Below are positions 16,678 to 23,303 of a stretch of 23,303 nucleotides of DNA, one piece after another. The notes beneath the pieces are model-generated. The model had not been told where the DNA came from, did not search any database, and saw nothing but the letters and a program-made list of their open reading frames with translations. The position numbers were made by a program, and so were the translations under genes. Numbering within the stretch: position 1 is the first letter of the stretch; the number at the start of each line of letters is the position of its first letter. This DNA comes from an uncultured Coriobacteriia bacterium. Its GTDB lineage: Bacteria; Actinomycetota; Coriobacteriia; Coriobacteriales; QAMH01. The DNA is taken from positions 1 to 23,303 of the forward strand of contig CASDTD010000121.1 in the NCBI GenBank assembly GCA_949283445.1, written 5' to 3'.

Positions 16678-17970
16678 TCAGCTCTTCAGGCGTTCGATGT
16701 CGTCGAAAAACCCTGGCCAGGATACCGAAACGCAAGACGCGTCGTCGAGCACGGCTTCGAACCCGAACGCGAGCCCTGCAAGATACCAGGTCATCGCCAG
16801 GCGATGGTCGTGATATGTGGGAAATGCGACCTGCGGCGGCGCTTCGACGGCGGAGGGGCCGCGCCCCATGATATGCAGATCGTCGCCGTCTGCCCAAGCC
16901 TGCACCCCCAACGCCGAAAGGCCGTCGACGATGGCGGCGAAGCGGTCGCTTTCCTTCACGCGCAGCTCGCCGGCGCCTTGAAACACCGTCTCGCCGCACG
17001 CGGCGGCAGCGGCAAGCGACAGCACGGGTATCTCGTCGATGAGCGCGGGAATGCGGTCGGCGGAAACGGTAACGCCTTTGAGCGAGCGTGCCGCGCGCAC
17101 GATGATATCCCCCACGGGCTCTGCCCCCAGGTCGCGTTCGTTGTCATAGACGAACACGCAGCCCATGTCCTGCAGAACGGAAAACGCGCCGGCGCGCGTC
17201 GGGTTCAAAGCGACCTGCTCTATCGTCACTTCCGAGCCCGCAAGCAGCACGGCGGCAACGGCCACGAACGCCGCCGAAGACGGGTCGGCGGGCACGTGCA
17301 CGTCATGGGCATGCAGACGCATGGGGCCGTGCAGCGATGCCGAAAGCCCGTGCACGTCCACCGGCACACCGAACGCGGGAAGCAGCCGTTCGGTGTGGTC
17401 GCGGCTTTTCGCCGGCTCCGTCACGCGCGTCACGCCCTCGGCGAACAGCCCGGCAAGCAAAATGGCGGACTTCACCTGTGCGGATGCCTGCTCGGTCGTG
17501 TACTCGAGCGGCTGCAGCGCCCCATCGCGCCGCGCAACGTGCACGGGCAGGCACCCGTCGTGCGCGTCAAACGACGCCCCCATCTGCGAAAGCGGCTTCA
17601 TGACGCGCGCCATGGGCCGCTTGGAAAGCGAGGCGTCCCCGCGAAGCGTCGCCTCGACGCCGAGCCCCGCGAGCAGGCCCAGCAGCAAACGCGTCGTGGT
17701 GCCCGAATTGCCACAGTCGATGTCATGCGGGCCCGCCTTCGGCACGCCGGCACACCCGGTGATGCTGCCCGAAAGCCCGTGCGTCCCCTCGTGCAAATCG
17801 ATGCGCGCGCCAAGCTTTTCCACGGCCGCGAGCGTAGCGTGCACGTCATCGCTCGGCAGCACGTCGTCAAGACGCGAGGTGCCAGACGCGAGCGCGGAAA
17901 GCAGGACGGCGCGGTGCGATATCGACTTGTCGGACGGAACGCGAATAGAACCTTTGAGTTTCATGGTCAT
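16678..17970 (-). CDS. aroA: 3-phosphoshikimate 1-carboxyvinyltransferase (EPSP synthase)
   Basis: This encodes 430 residues from the ATG at 17970, whose first base is the last base of the tyrA stop (TGATG). An ATG two codons later and a GTG one codon earlier are alternatives. Family residues are visible: K15 in SDKSISHRA, the GNSGTTTRLL loop, RGDASLSKRPM, QVKSAILLAGL, the catalytic LIDEIPVL, ELRVKESDR and HDHRLAMT. It joins shikimate 3-phosphate and phosphoenolpyruvate in the chorismate pathway. Coupling to tyrA places two aromatic steps in one unit. Confidence 0.96.
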   Translation of the reverse strand: MTMKLKGSIRVPSDKSISHRAVLLSALASGTSRLDDVLPSDDVHATLAAVEKLGARIDLHEGTHGLSGSITGCAGVPKAGPHDIDCGNSGTTTRLLLGLLAGLGVEATLRGDASLSKRPMARVMKPLSQMGASFDAHDGCLPVHVARRDGALQPLEYTTEQASAQVKSAILLAGLFAEGVTRVTEPAKSRDHTERLLPAFGVPVDVHGLSASLHGPMRLHAHDVHVPADPSSAAFVAVAAVLLAGSEVTIEQVALNPTRAGAFSVLQDMGCVFVYDNERDLGAEPVGDIIVRAARSLKGVTVSADRIPALIDEIPVLSLAAAAACGETVFQGAGELRVKESDRFAAIVDGLSALGVQAWADGDDLHIMGRGPSAVEAPPQVAFPTYHDHRLAMTWYLAGLAFGFEAVLDDASCVSVSWPGFFDDIERLKS

Positions 17971-19100
17971 CACTGCCCCAACCCGCGAAACGAGAAATCG
18001 AATCCTGCGTTAATGAGCTCGGCGCCCAGACGCCCCATATCGCCTTCGTCGGTGAGGATGAGCTCGAGCACGGCGGAGCTTTCGTTGATATGGTCGATTT
18101 CGATGGACTGGATATTGCAGCCGGCATGCCCGGCGATGCCCGTGACCTCGGCGATGATGCCGGTTCGGTCCGTCATGGGGATGCGCACTTCGGTGAGCTT
18201 AGAAGAATCGGGAATCCACTTCGCGGGCAGGCTGCGCCGCAACGCGGCGCTTTCGGCGAGCAGCCCGGTCAGCGCGGGCGCGTCCTCCGCGCGGATGGCG
18301 GCCTCGAACGACCCTAGGATATCGGCGAGCTCGGCAAGCCCATCGGCCAGCGCTTCGCGGTTGTCGAGCGCGATACCGCACCACAGCTCGGGGCTTCCCG
18401 CCGCGATGCGCGTCGTGTCCTTGAAACCGCCGGCGGCCAGACGCAAGATTTCCTTGCGCTCGTCGGCGTGCCGGCCCGCCAGCTCCACAAGCGACGAGGC
18501 CACCATGTGCGGCACATGGCTCACGATGGCGACGGCGGAATCATGCTGTGCGCGCCCGATGGAGATGATGCGCGCCCCCAGTGCGGAAAACGTCTCGTGC
18601 AGCGCGAGAAACGCCGCATCGTCCGTGTCGTCGTCGGGGCACAAAATCCAGTACGCGCCCTGAAACAGGTCGGGCCGGGCCCCCGAAAAGCCGTTGACCT
18701 CCGAGCCTGCCATCGGGTGCCCCGGCAAGTACCGTGCTGTGTTGGAAAGCACGTCTTGCGCAATGGCGCAGATGGCCGATTTCGTGGAGGCGGTGTCGGT
18801 GATGATGCCGTCATAGCCGCACGTCTCGAGACGCTCGAGCCATTCGCGCGCCGCGAACACCGGAACGGCGAGGATGACCAGGTCGCTTCCCCCGGGGCTA
18901 AGCCAGGCGTCGACCTTGGGGTCTGTGCTGAGCGCACCATCGTCCAAGGCGCCGGCGCGCGCTGCTTCGGCCAGCGACGCCTCGTCGACATCGACGCCAT
19001 AGACGCGCGGTGCCTCGGGCAACGCCTTGAGCGCGGCGGCAATCGAGCCTCCTATGAGCCCGACGCCCACGATAACGACCTTTTCGAACGGAACTGACAT
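17970..19100 (-). CDS. tyrA: Prephenate dehydrogenase with C-terminal ACT domain
   Basis: This encodes 376 residues from the ATG at 19100, with GGAAAGG about 11 bases upstream; an ATG at 19127 is in frame but adds residues outside the family. The NAD(P) motif GVGLIGGSIA is at 12-21, and TDTASTKS and LPGHPMAGSE carry residues of the TyrA active site. Residues about 301-376 form an ACT domain (RIPMTDRTGIIAEV onward), which in this family allows feedback by tyrosine. It converts prephenate to 4-hydroxyphenylpyruvate; arogenate use cannot be excluded from sequence. It is the first gene of the 16-gene train. Confidence 0.93.
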   Translation of the reverse strand: MSVPFEKVVIVGVGLIGGSIAAALKALPEAPRVYGVDVDEASLAEAARAGALDDGALSTDPKVDAWLSPGGSDLVILAVPVFAAREWLERLETCGYDGIITDTASTKSAICAIAQDVLSNTARYLPGHPMAGSEVNGFSGARPDLFQGAYWILCPDDDTDDAAFLALHETFSALGARIISIGRAQHDSAVAIVSHVPHMVASSLVELAGRHADERKEILRLAAGGFKDTTRIAAGSPELWCGIALDNREALADGLAELADILGSFEAAIRAEDAPALTGLLAESAALRRSLPAKWIPDSSKLTEVRIPMTDRTGIIAEVTGIAGHAGCNIQSIEIDHINESSAVLELILTDEGDMGRLGAELINAGFDFSFRGLGQ

Positions 19101-19222
19101 CACCGCATCGCCTTTCCAAGCGCGCATACCAAACATTCGCATAATGCTCGCGCGCGTTTCACAGAACTTCGCTTTCGATAGGATAGAATAACGGAGTTTA
19201 CGACAACGGTAAGGGGTAACAG
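19101..19222. promoter_or_regulatory. Divergent promoter region between tyrA and the cyclophilin pair
   Basis: This 122-base gap separates divergent genes and must drive both. For the plus strand, TAGAAT at 19184-19189 matches the -10 consensus at 5 of 6 and would give a leader of about 27 bases. The only -35-like hexamer, TTCACA at 19158-19163, is 20 bases away, too far for a standard promoter; an overlapping TAGGAT at 19179 is 15 bases away. For tyrA, TTGTCG followed after 15 bases by TATCCT is the best minus-strand candidate and is weak. AAGGGG 6 bases before the TTG is the ribosome site of the first cyclophilin. Confidence 0.4.
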
Positions 19223-19897
19223 TTGAAGCGATTTGTGATAGGCGCCTTGATGCTCGCGCTTTGCGCTGCGATGGCAGGCTGCAGCCCGGCGGAACAACCC
19301 GCGCAGCAAGACGGGCAAGCCCCCGAACAGCAGCAAAGCGATAATCAGGCGCAGCAGCAAGCACCCGACTACTCCACCGGGACGCACCACGCGCAGCTCG
19401 TGTTCGAAGGTTACGAGGACACGCCTGTGGAGATAGAGATCTACTCCGACTCCGCCCCCGTGACCGCCTCGACGTTTTGCGAGCTTGTCGAAGACGGCTA
19501 TTACGACGGCAAGACGCTGTTTTGGATTCTCGACGACATGTACGTGCGCATCGGCAACACCGTCCAAGACGACAAGCACCTGATAACCGGCGAATACGAG
19601 GAATCGGACACCCCGAACTCGAACTCGCTTCGCGGCGGCGTCGTGGCCATGAACCGCGCCGAAGACGGGCAGCAAAGCGATGCTGGTAGCTTCATCGTGT
19701 TCTTGAGCGATATGTCCTACCTCGACGGCAAGTACGCCGGCTTCGGCAAAGTCATCAAGGGGATGAACGTCATCAACGACATCGCCGACCTCACCGAATC
19801 GGACAGCAAGAAAGACCGTATCGAAACGAACAAGTCGGGCAAAATCAAAAACAAGGCAGACCGACCGGTCATAGCATCGATGAGGATGGTTGACTAA
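19223..19897 (+). CDS. Lipoprotein with degenerate cyclophilin domain
   Basis: This encodes 224 residues from a TTG at 19223, with AAGGGG 6 bases upstream. Residues 1-20 are a lipoprotein signal ending in AAMAGC (C20), followed by a Gln-rich spacer to about residue 48. The rest is a cyclophilin fold: SAPVTASTFCELVEDGYYDG, GGVVAMNR, and YLDGKYAGFGKVIKGMNVI. The catalytic segment, normally FHRV...GFMIQGG, reads FWILDDMYVRIGN, so the catalytic Arg is Ile102 and the conserved Phe and Gln are Tyr107 and Ile110. It is probably surface-anchored and not an active prolyl isomerase; a binding role is inference. The stop overlaps the next ATG (TAATG). Confidence 0.85.
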   Translation: MKRFVIGALMLALCAAMAGCSPAEQPAQQDGQAPEQQQSDNQAQQQAPDYSTGTHHAQLVFEGYEDTPVEIEIYSDSAPVTASTFCELVEDGYYDGKTLFWILDDMYVRIGNTVQDDKHLITGEYEESDTPNSNSLRGGVVAMNRAEDGQQSDAGSFIVFLSDMSYLDGKYAGFGKVIKGMNVINDIADLTESDSKKDRIETNKSGKIKNKADRPVIASMRMVD

Positions 19898-20661
19898 TGA
19901 AACTGACGAAGTTCCTCTCCACGGCGGCCGCCGTCGCCACCGCCGCCGTGCTCGCTTGCGCACTCATCGGCTGCGCAAGCTCGCAGCAAGACGCTGCTTC
20001 TGACCCCGACACCAGCGCCGCGCAAAGCGCCGTTCCCGCACAAAGCGACCAGAGCAAAGAGCTACAGGGTGAGGCAATCGGCCCGAACGGCTACATCGAC
20101 AGCGCATCGGGCACCTACGCATCTGGCACCTGGTACGCGAAAGTGAAGGTGAAAGGCTACGACGAGTTCACCATCGAACTCGACGCCGACGCCGCGCCCG
20201 TGACCGTCAACAACTTCTGCAAGCTCGCGGACAACGGCTTTTACGACGGCCTGGCGTTCTACCGCGTCGTCGAAGGCTTCTGCCTGCAGGGCGGAAGCGC
20301 AGGCAACACGGCTGCAAGCGGCGGCGACGGCTTGGCGCCCATCGTAGGCGAATTCGCGGAAAACGGCGTGAACAACCCACTGGCCGACAATTTCGAGAAG
20401 GGTACCGTCGCCATGGCGCGCACGAACGACCCAAACTCCGCGACGAGCACTTTCTTCATCACGCTGGGGTCCGACACGGCCGTCAAGCAGAGCCTAAACG
20501 GGCTGTACGCGGCGTTCGGCACCATCGACAAAGCCGGCATGAAGACTGTCGACAAGATCGTGGCCAGCTGCGTGGACAAAGCAGACGCCGATATGGGCAT
20601 CCTTTCCGACGAAGCGGACATGCCCGTCATCGAGAGCATAGAGATTTCGAGCGAGCGCTAA
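19897..20661 (+). CDS. Lipoprotein cyclophilin-type peptidyl-prolyl isomerase
   Basis: This encodes 254 residues, translationally coupled to the preceding paralogue by a 1-base overlap, with GAGG 10 bases upstream. A lipoprotein signal ends in ALIGC (C26). The cyclophilin domain occupies about residues 80-254 and keeps the key residues R123, F128 and Q131 in FYRVVEGFCLQGG, and MARTNDPNSATSTFFI. In that last motif the usual Gln of SQFF is Thr185. It should catalyse cis-trans isomerisation of proline bonds outside the membrane, helping exported proteins fold. Paralogy with the upstream gene is evident from shared length, lipobox and motif order. Confidence 0.92.
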   Translation: MKLTKFLSTAAAVATAAVLACALIGCASSQQDAASDPDTSAAQSAVPAQSDQSKELQGEAIGPNGYIDSASGTYASGTWYAKVKVKGYDEFTIELDADAAPVTVNNFCKLADNGFYDGLAFYRVVEGFCLQGGSAGNTAASGGDGLAPIVGEFAENGVNNPLADNFEKGTVAMARTNDPNSATSTFFITLGSDTAVKQSLNGLYAAFGTIDKAGMKTVDKIVASCVDKADADMGILSDEADMPVIESIEISSER

Positions 20662-20762
20662 CGCCAGCACCTCGCAGCGTCGTCGTGTACGACAGATTCA
20701 TCGCACGCGACGCAGGCCGGCGCAATCCAGGCTCCCCCCTAACAGCAAGACGCAGACCGCCT
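20662..20762. other. Convergent intergenic gap, no clear terminator
   Basis: This gap lies between the stop of the second cyclophilin and the stop of the convergent asparaginase gene. A 5-base stem (GTCGT/ACGAC, 20679-20693) is present, but no run of T follows on either strand. I see no open frame or other element. Confidence 0.5.
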
Positions 20763-21737
20763 CTAACGGCAGAAGTGCTCGCGCGCCTCATCATCGTCTT
20801 TCGCTTGCCCCAGCGCCCACATGGTCTTGACCAGCGCCGCCTCCGTGGTCATGTCGCCGCCCTGCAAGATGTGGGGGTGATCCGCGAAGGCGTGGCCCAC
20901 CTCGTAGACGCCCATATCGCAGCCTTCGTAGGGTACCTGCGTCGTCATGACCAGGAAACGCCCGCTATCCGCCCAGGAAAGCAGAGCGTCACTGACGCCG
21001 CCGTATGCGGGCACGCCGCCAATGCCGAGCGTCTCCACCACGAGCGCGTCATAGCAGGGTCTCAGCGCCTCGATAGCCGCAGCGCTCATGCCAGGCGTGA
21101 GCTTGAGCACGCCCACGCGCGGGTTGAGCTTGTGATAGAAACGCGCAGAACCCGAAAGGCTCGCAGGTTTCCGCTCTTCGTGCAAGATGATTTCTCCCGC
21201 GTGCTTTACCTGCCCCACATCGGGAACGTTCACACTCTCGAACGCGTCGAGGCTTCTCGTCTTCGCCTTGCGCGCACGGTCGCCCGCGATGATGCGCCCG
21301 GAAAACACGATGCACGACCCCGTCACGCGCCCGTCGCAGGCGACGGCGACGGCATCGCGCACGTTACGCGGCGCATCGCTTTCCTGCTGCCCCATGGGAA
21401 CCTGCGAGCCGGTGAACACGATGGGCTTTGCCGCGTCTTGCACCAAGAAGGAAAGCGCCGCGGCCGAATACGCCAGCGTGTCGGTGCCGTGCAAGACGAC
21501 GAAACCATCGAAATCGTCCCAACTTCGTTCGATTTCCGTCGCGATTTCGAGCCACCCGGACGGCTGCATGTTGGTGCTATCGATGTTCATGGGTTGCACG
21601 ACAGCCAGGCACGCCATTGAGCTCACTTCGGGAACAGCGGCAATCAAATCCTCCCCCGTCAGCGCAGGCGCACGGCCGTCTTCGGTCTGCTCCGAGGCGA
21701 TCGTCCCGCCCGTCGCGATAACAAGTATCTTCTTCAT
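20763..21737 (-). CDS. L-asparaginase, type I (cytosolic)
   Basis: This encodes 324 residues from the ATG at 21737, with GAGGG about 6 bases upstream; the upstream in-frame extension is Arg-rich and not part of the family. The two nucleophile regions are visible: T12 in ATGGTIAS and T85/D86 in VLHGTDTLAYSAAAL. FTGSQVPMG, SGRIIAGDRARK and LGIGGVP are further asparaginase signatures. No signal peptide is present, so it should act in the cytosol, turning asparagine to aspartate and ammonia. It follows the VanZ-RDD gene after 72 bases; I find no strong promoter in that gap. Confidence 0.93.
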   Translation of the reverse strand: MKKILVIATGGTIASEQTEDGRAPALTGEDLIAAVPEVSSMACLAVVQPMNIDSTNMQPSGWLEIATEIERSWDDFDGFVVLHGTDTLAYSAAALSFLVQDAAKPIVFTGSQVPMGQQESDAPRNVRDAVAVACDGRVTGSCIVFSGRIIAGDRARKAKTRSLDAFESVNVPDVGQVKHAGEIILHEERKPASLSGSARFYHKLNPRVGVLKLTPGMSAAAIEALRPCYDALVVETLGIGGVPAYGGVSDALLSWADSGRFLVMTTQVPYEGCDMGVYEVGHAFADHPHILQGGDMTTEAALVKTMWALGQAKDDDEAREHFCR

Positions 21738-21809
21738 GCGTGCCCTCTCCTGCCGCTTTGCCGCGCGTTGTCTTCGGCGCATAGCATAACGGAGATGCAC
21801 CGCCGAACG

Positions 21810-22796
21810 CTATACCAGGTCATACGGCATGCATCGCTCGATGGCGTAGAAGATGAGCAGCGCAAGCGGCACGAACGGGAAGAACACCCCCGCGCACACG
21901 AGACACACGCAGCGCAGCAGATAGAAGACGAAGCGCCGGACACCGTGCCGCTCTTTCGTCTCGACGGTCATGCGCACGAACGCACCACCCGGCGTGCGCC
22001 CGCCACGCAGCCAGGGCACGACCCACTCGAACGCCAAGAACACAGCCAGCACGAAGGCAAGCGCTGCAAACCCCAAAGCGGCGGCGTTCACACCCGGCGC
22101 CAGCTGCAGATAGGCGAGCAAGGCGATGGCGCCGACCACGAACACGACAGCCTGCATGAGCACCAGATCCAAAGCGAACGCCACGCAACGGCGCAAGAAT
22201 CCGGGGGTCGTCGTGACCTCGGGCACTTGCTCGACACCTGGCGGCACCACCTTCGCGGCAAGACACGCGCACGCCCACCCGAGCGCTGCACCTGCCGTGT
22301 TCCACATGAGATCGTTCACGTCGAAGGTGCGATACGCGTACGGATACATCCAAAAGCATCCCGTAAGCTGCGCCGTCTCGATGCACAGCGAGGCGAGAAA
22401 GCCGATGGCGAGCGTCGCGGGAAAGCCGCGCCCGAACATGCGGGAGCTGAAGAAGCCCAGCGGGACGAAGAACACGACGTTGAGCGCAATTTGCAGCACA
22501 GCTTTCAGGCCGTCTTTCGCAATGGAAGCCACAAAGCCGAGCGGGTCGAGCTGCGGCGGAATGCCGTAGGTGATGCCCAGCCCCTCGCCGCCGCTGGGCA
22601 TCGGGTACAGTGTGAAGCAGATGAGGGCGAGCACATAGAGCACGATGAGGTAGGCGCCAAGAGCCGACCACAAGCGCAAGCGCCCGTCACGGCGGTAGAG
22701 CAGGGCAAGGATGGGCAGGGTGAGCATGCCCGACACGAGCGGCCATAGGGCAAGCGCCATCTGGAACTTGTCGGAAAAGCCCAGCAGAAAGCTCAT
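21810..22796 (-). CDS. VanZ-like and RDD domain fusion membrane protein
   Basis: This encodes 328 residues. The N-terminal half (about 1-195) has four to five membrane segments and VanZ-family motifs: FTLYPMP, NVVFFVPLGF, SLCIETAQ and FDVNDLMWNTAGAALGW. The C-terminal half (about 205-328) is an RDD domain, with RRCVAFALDLVLMQ, LRGGRTPGGAFVRMTV and two further membrane segments. VanZ confers low teicoplanin resistance in enterococci; RDD proteins are membrane proteins of mixed or unknown function. The ATG at 22796 has GGGGAGGAAG about 9 bases upstream. It is 6 bases after a small membrane-protein gene and forms a likely unit with the upstream permease. Confidence 0.9.
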   Translation of the reverse strand: MSFLLGFSDKFQMALALWPLVSGMLTLPILALLYRRDGRLRLWSALGAYLIVLYVLALICFTLYPMPSGGEGLGITYGIPPQLDPLGFVASIAKDGLKAVLQIALNVVFFVPLGFFSSRMFGRGFPATLAIGFLASLCIETAQLTGCFWMYPYAYRTFDVNDLMWNTAGAALGWACACLAAKVVPPGVEQVPEVTTTPGFLRRCVAFALDLVLMQAVVFVVGAIALLAYLQLAPGVNAAALGFAALAFVLAVFLAFEWVVPWLRGGRTPGGAFVRMTVETKERHGVRRFVFYLLRCVCLVCAGVFFPFVPLALLIFYAIERCMPYDLV

Positions 22797-22802
22797 GGCT
22801 GC

Positions 22803-23024
22803 TCACTTCCTCCCCGTGCGCTCGCCTTGGCCAAAACGCTCCAGCGCAAGGCGGGCGAACGCGTAATACGCGCCGCCGCTCACGGCAAGCACCGCGGAAA
22901 AGACGACGAGAAAAGCCGCATAGCAGACGCTGCCGAGGGCAAACGCCGCAGACGATGCCGTCACGGCCACAGCCCGCCCGCATTTGCGCGCAAGCGACGG
23001 TTCCTGCCAGGCGTTCGTGCGCAT
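22803..23024 (-). CDS. Small hypothetical membrane protein (73 residues)
   Basis: I do not recognise this protein. The ATG at 23024 shares a base with the stop of the upstream permease gene (TGATG), which supports translational coupling and this start. It has a short basic N-terminus, a hydrophobic stretch at about residues 17-52 long enough for one or two membrane segments, and a basic tail (RFGQGERTGRK). It sits between a permease of bacitracin-export type and a VanZ-like protein, so an accessory envelope role is possible but unproven. Confidence 0.7.
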   Translation of the reverse strand: MRTNAWQEPSLARKCGRAVAVTASSAAFALGSVCYAAFLVVFSAVLAVSGGAYYAFARLALERFGQGERTGRK

Positions 23025-23303
23025 CACGCCTCCTCCCCTCCGCGCTCGCGCGCCCCGAAGAGCAGGCGCTCGCTGGCACGGCAGGTCAAAACGTAGTAGA
23101 CGCCCATCAGCGCGAGCGTGAACGCCAGCACGCAACCGATGATGAGCGCCGTGGAGCCGCTCCCCATGGCGACGGCCAGAAAGACGACGAGGAACAGCCC
23201 GAAGGCGTCGTGCACGAGCGCGAAAGCCAGCGGGACGGCGAAGTAGACGCGCACCTGCGACCGCAGCGTCGCGCGCATCATGCTCGCATCGCAGCCCAAG
23301 TCG
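23024..23303 (-). CDS. FtsX-family ABC transporter permease, C-terminal end (5' part outside window)
   Basis: The frame is open to the right edge (93 codons seen), so the true start lies outside; a TTG at 23299 is only an internal Leu codon. The segment reads like the last part of a BceB-type permease: a short helix, then RSQVRVYFAVPLAFALVHDAF, two membrane segments, and a VYYVLTCRASERLLFG end. BceB-type permeases act with an ATPase in sensing and resisting cell-wall-active peptides. The ATPase and any two-component system would be expected beyond the edge. Assignment rests on one short region. Confidence 0.7.
   Translation of the reverse strand, partial: DLGCDASMMRATLRSQVRVYFAVPLAFALVHDAFGLFLVVFLAVAMGSGSTALIIGCVLAFTLALMGVYYVLTCRASERLLFGARERGGEEA

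Noticed and set aside
14464..18663. A 1,399-codon open frame on the plus strand, antisense to six genes from ispH to tyrA
   Set aside because: Long antisense frames are expected opposite G+C-rich genes with strong third-position bias. The translation is rich in Arg, His and Gly, has no recognisable domain, and the minus-strand genes are all firmly identified.
20679..20693. GTCGT/ACGAC hairpin between the convergent cyclophilin and asparaginase genes
   Set aside because: The stem is short and no T-run follows on either strand, so I do not call it a terminator.
1..23303. Mobile elements, tRNA genes or CRISPR repeats
   Set aside because: No transposase or integrase motif, tRNA cloverleaf or regularly spaced repeat was seen in reading either strand.

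Overview
The window is dense, G+C-rich bacterial chromosome. It carries 22 protein-coding genes, two of them cut by the window edges. I see no rRNA or tRNA gene, insertion sequence or CRISPR array. Lipobox proteins, a YhgE/Pip protein, a BceB-type permease end, a VanZ-RDD fusion and a Clostridia-like order DUF512-der-plsY-gpsA suggest a G+C-rich Gram-positive. The class Coriobacteriia (Eggerthellaceae-like) fits best, but that placement is inference from gene content.

Layout. Positions 1-3237 (minus) hold a two-gene envelope unit: a small ABC-type ATPase with several lost catalytic motifs, overlapping by 4 bases a large YhgE/Pip membrane protein that runs off the left edge. Positions 3432-19100 (minus) hold a 16-gene train. 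In transcription order it is tyrA-ACT, aroA, a 96-base gap, cmk, plsC, ispH, DUF512 radical-SAM-like protein, der, plsY, gpsA, rpe, cysteine desulfurase, PHP phosphatase, Nif3-like protein, C4 zinc-ribbon coiled coil, an RNase HI-CoaBC fusion, and a 147-residue orphan. Most junctions are overlaps or gaps of 0-18 bases. Positions 19223-20661 hold the only plus-strand genes, two overlapping lipoprotein cyclophilins. Positions 20763-23303 (minus) hold a type I asparaginase, a VanZ-RDD membrane protein, a 73-residue membrane protein, and the C-terminal end of an FtsX-family permease cut by the right edge.

How the genes fit together. The train joins aromatic amino-acid synthesis (tyrA, aroA), nucleotide synthesis (cmk), phospholipid synthesis (gpsA, plsY, plsC), isoprenoid precursors (ispH), ribosome assembly (der), sulfur transfer (cysteine desulfurase), the pentose phosphate pathway (rpe) and coenzyme A synthesis (coaBC). 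It looks like a growth-linked housekeeping operon. The two ends of the window hold envelope and antimicrobial-resistance-type functions.

Most of the window is ordinary core genome. The least ordinary items are the RNase HI-CoaBC fusion, which sits in a Nif3/zinc-ribbon/RNase HI locus whose mycobacterial counterpart carries a different fusion partner; the degenerate ATPase paired with YhgE; and a tandem cyclophilin pair in which one copy has lost its catalytic residues. Non-coding stretches are all shorter than 200 bases.
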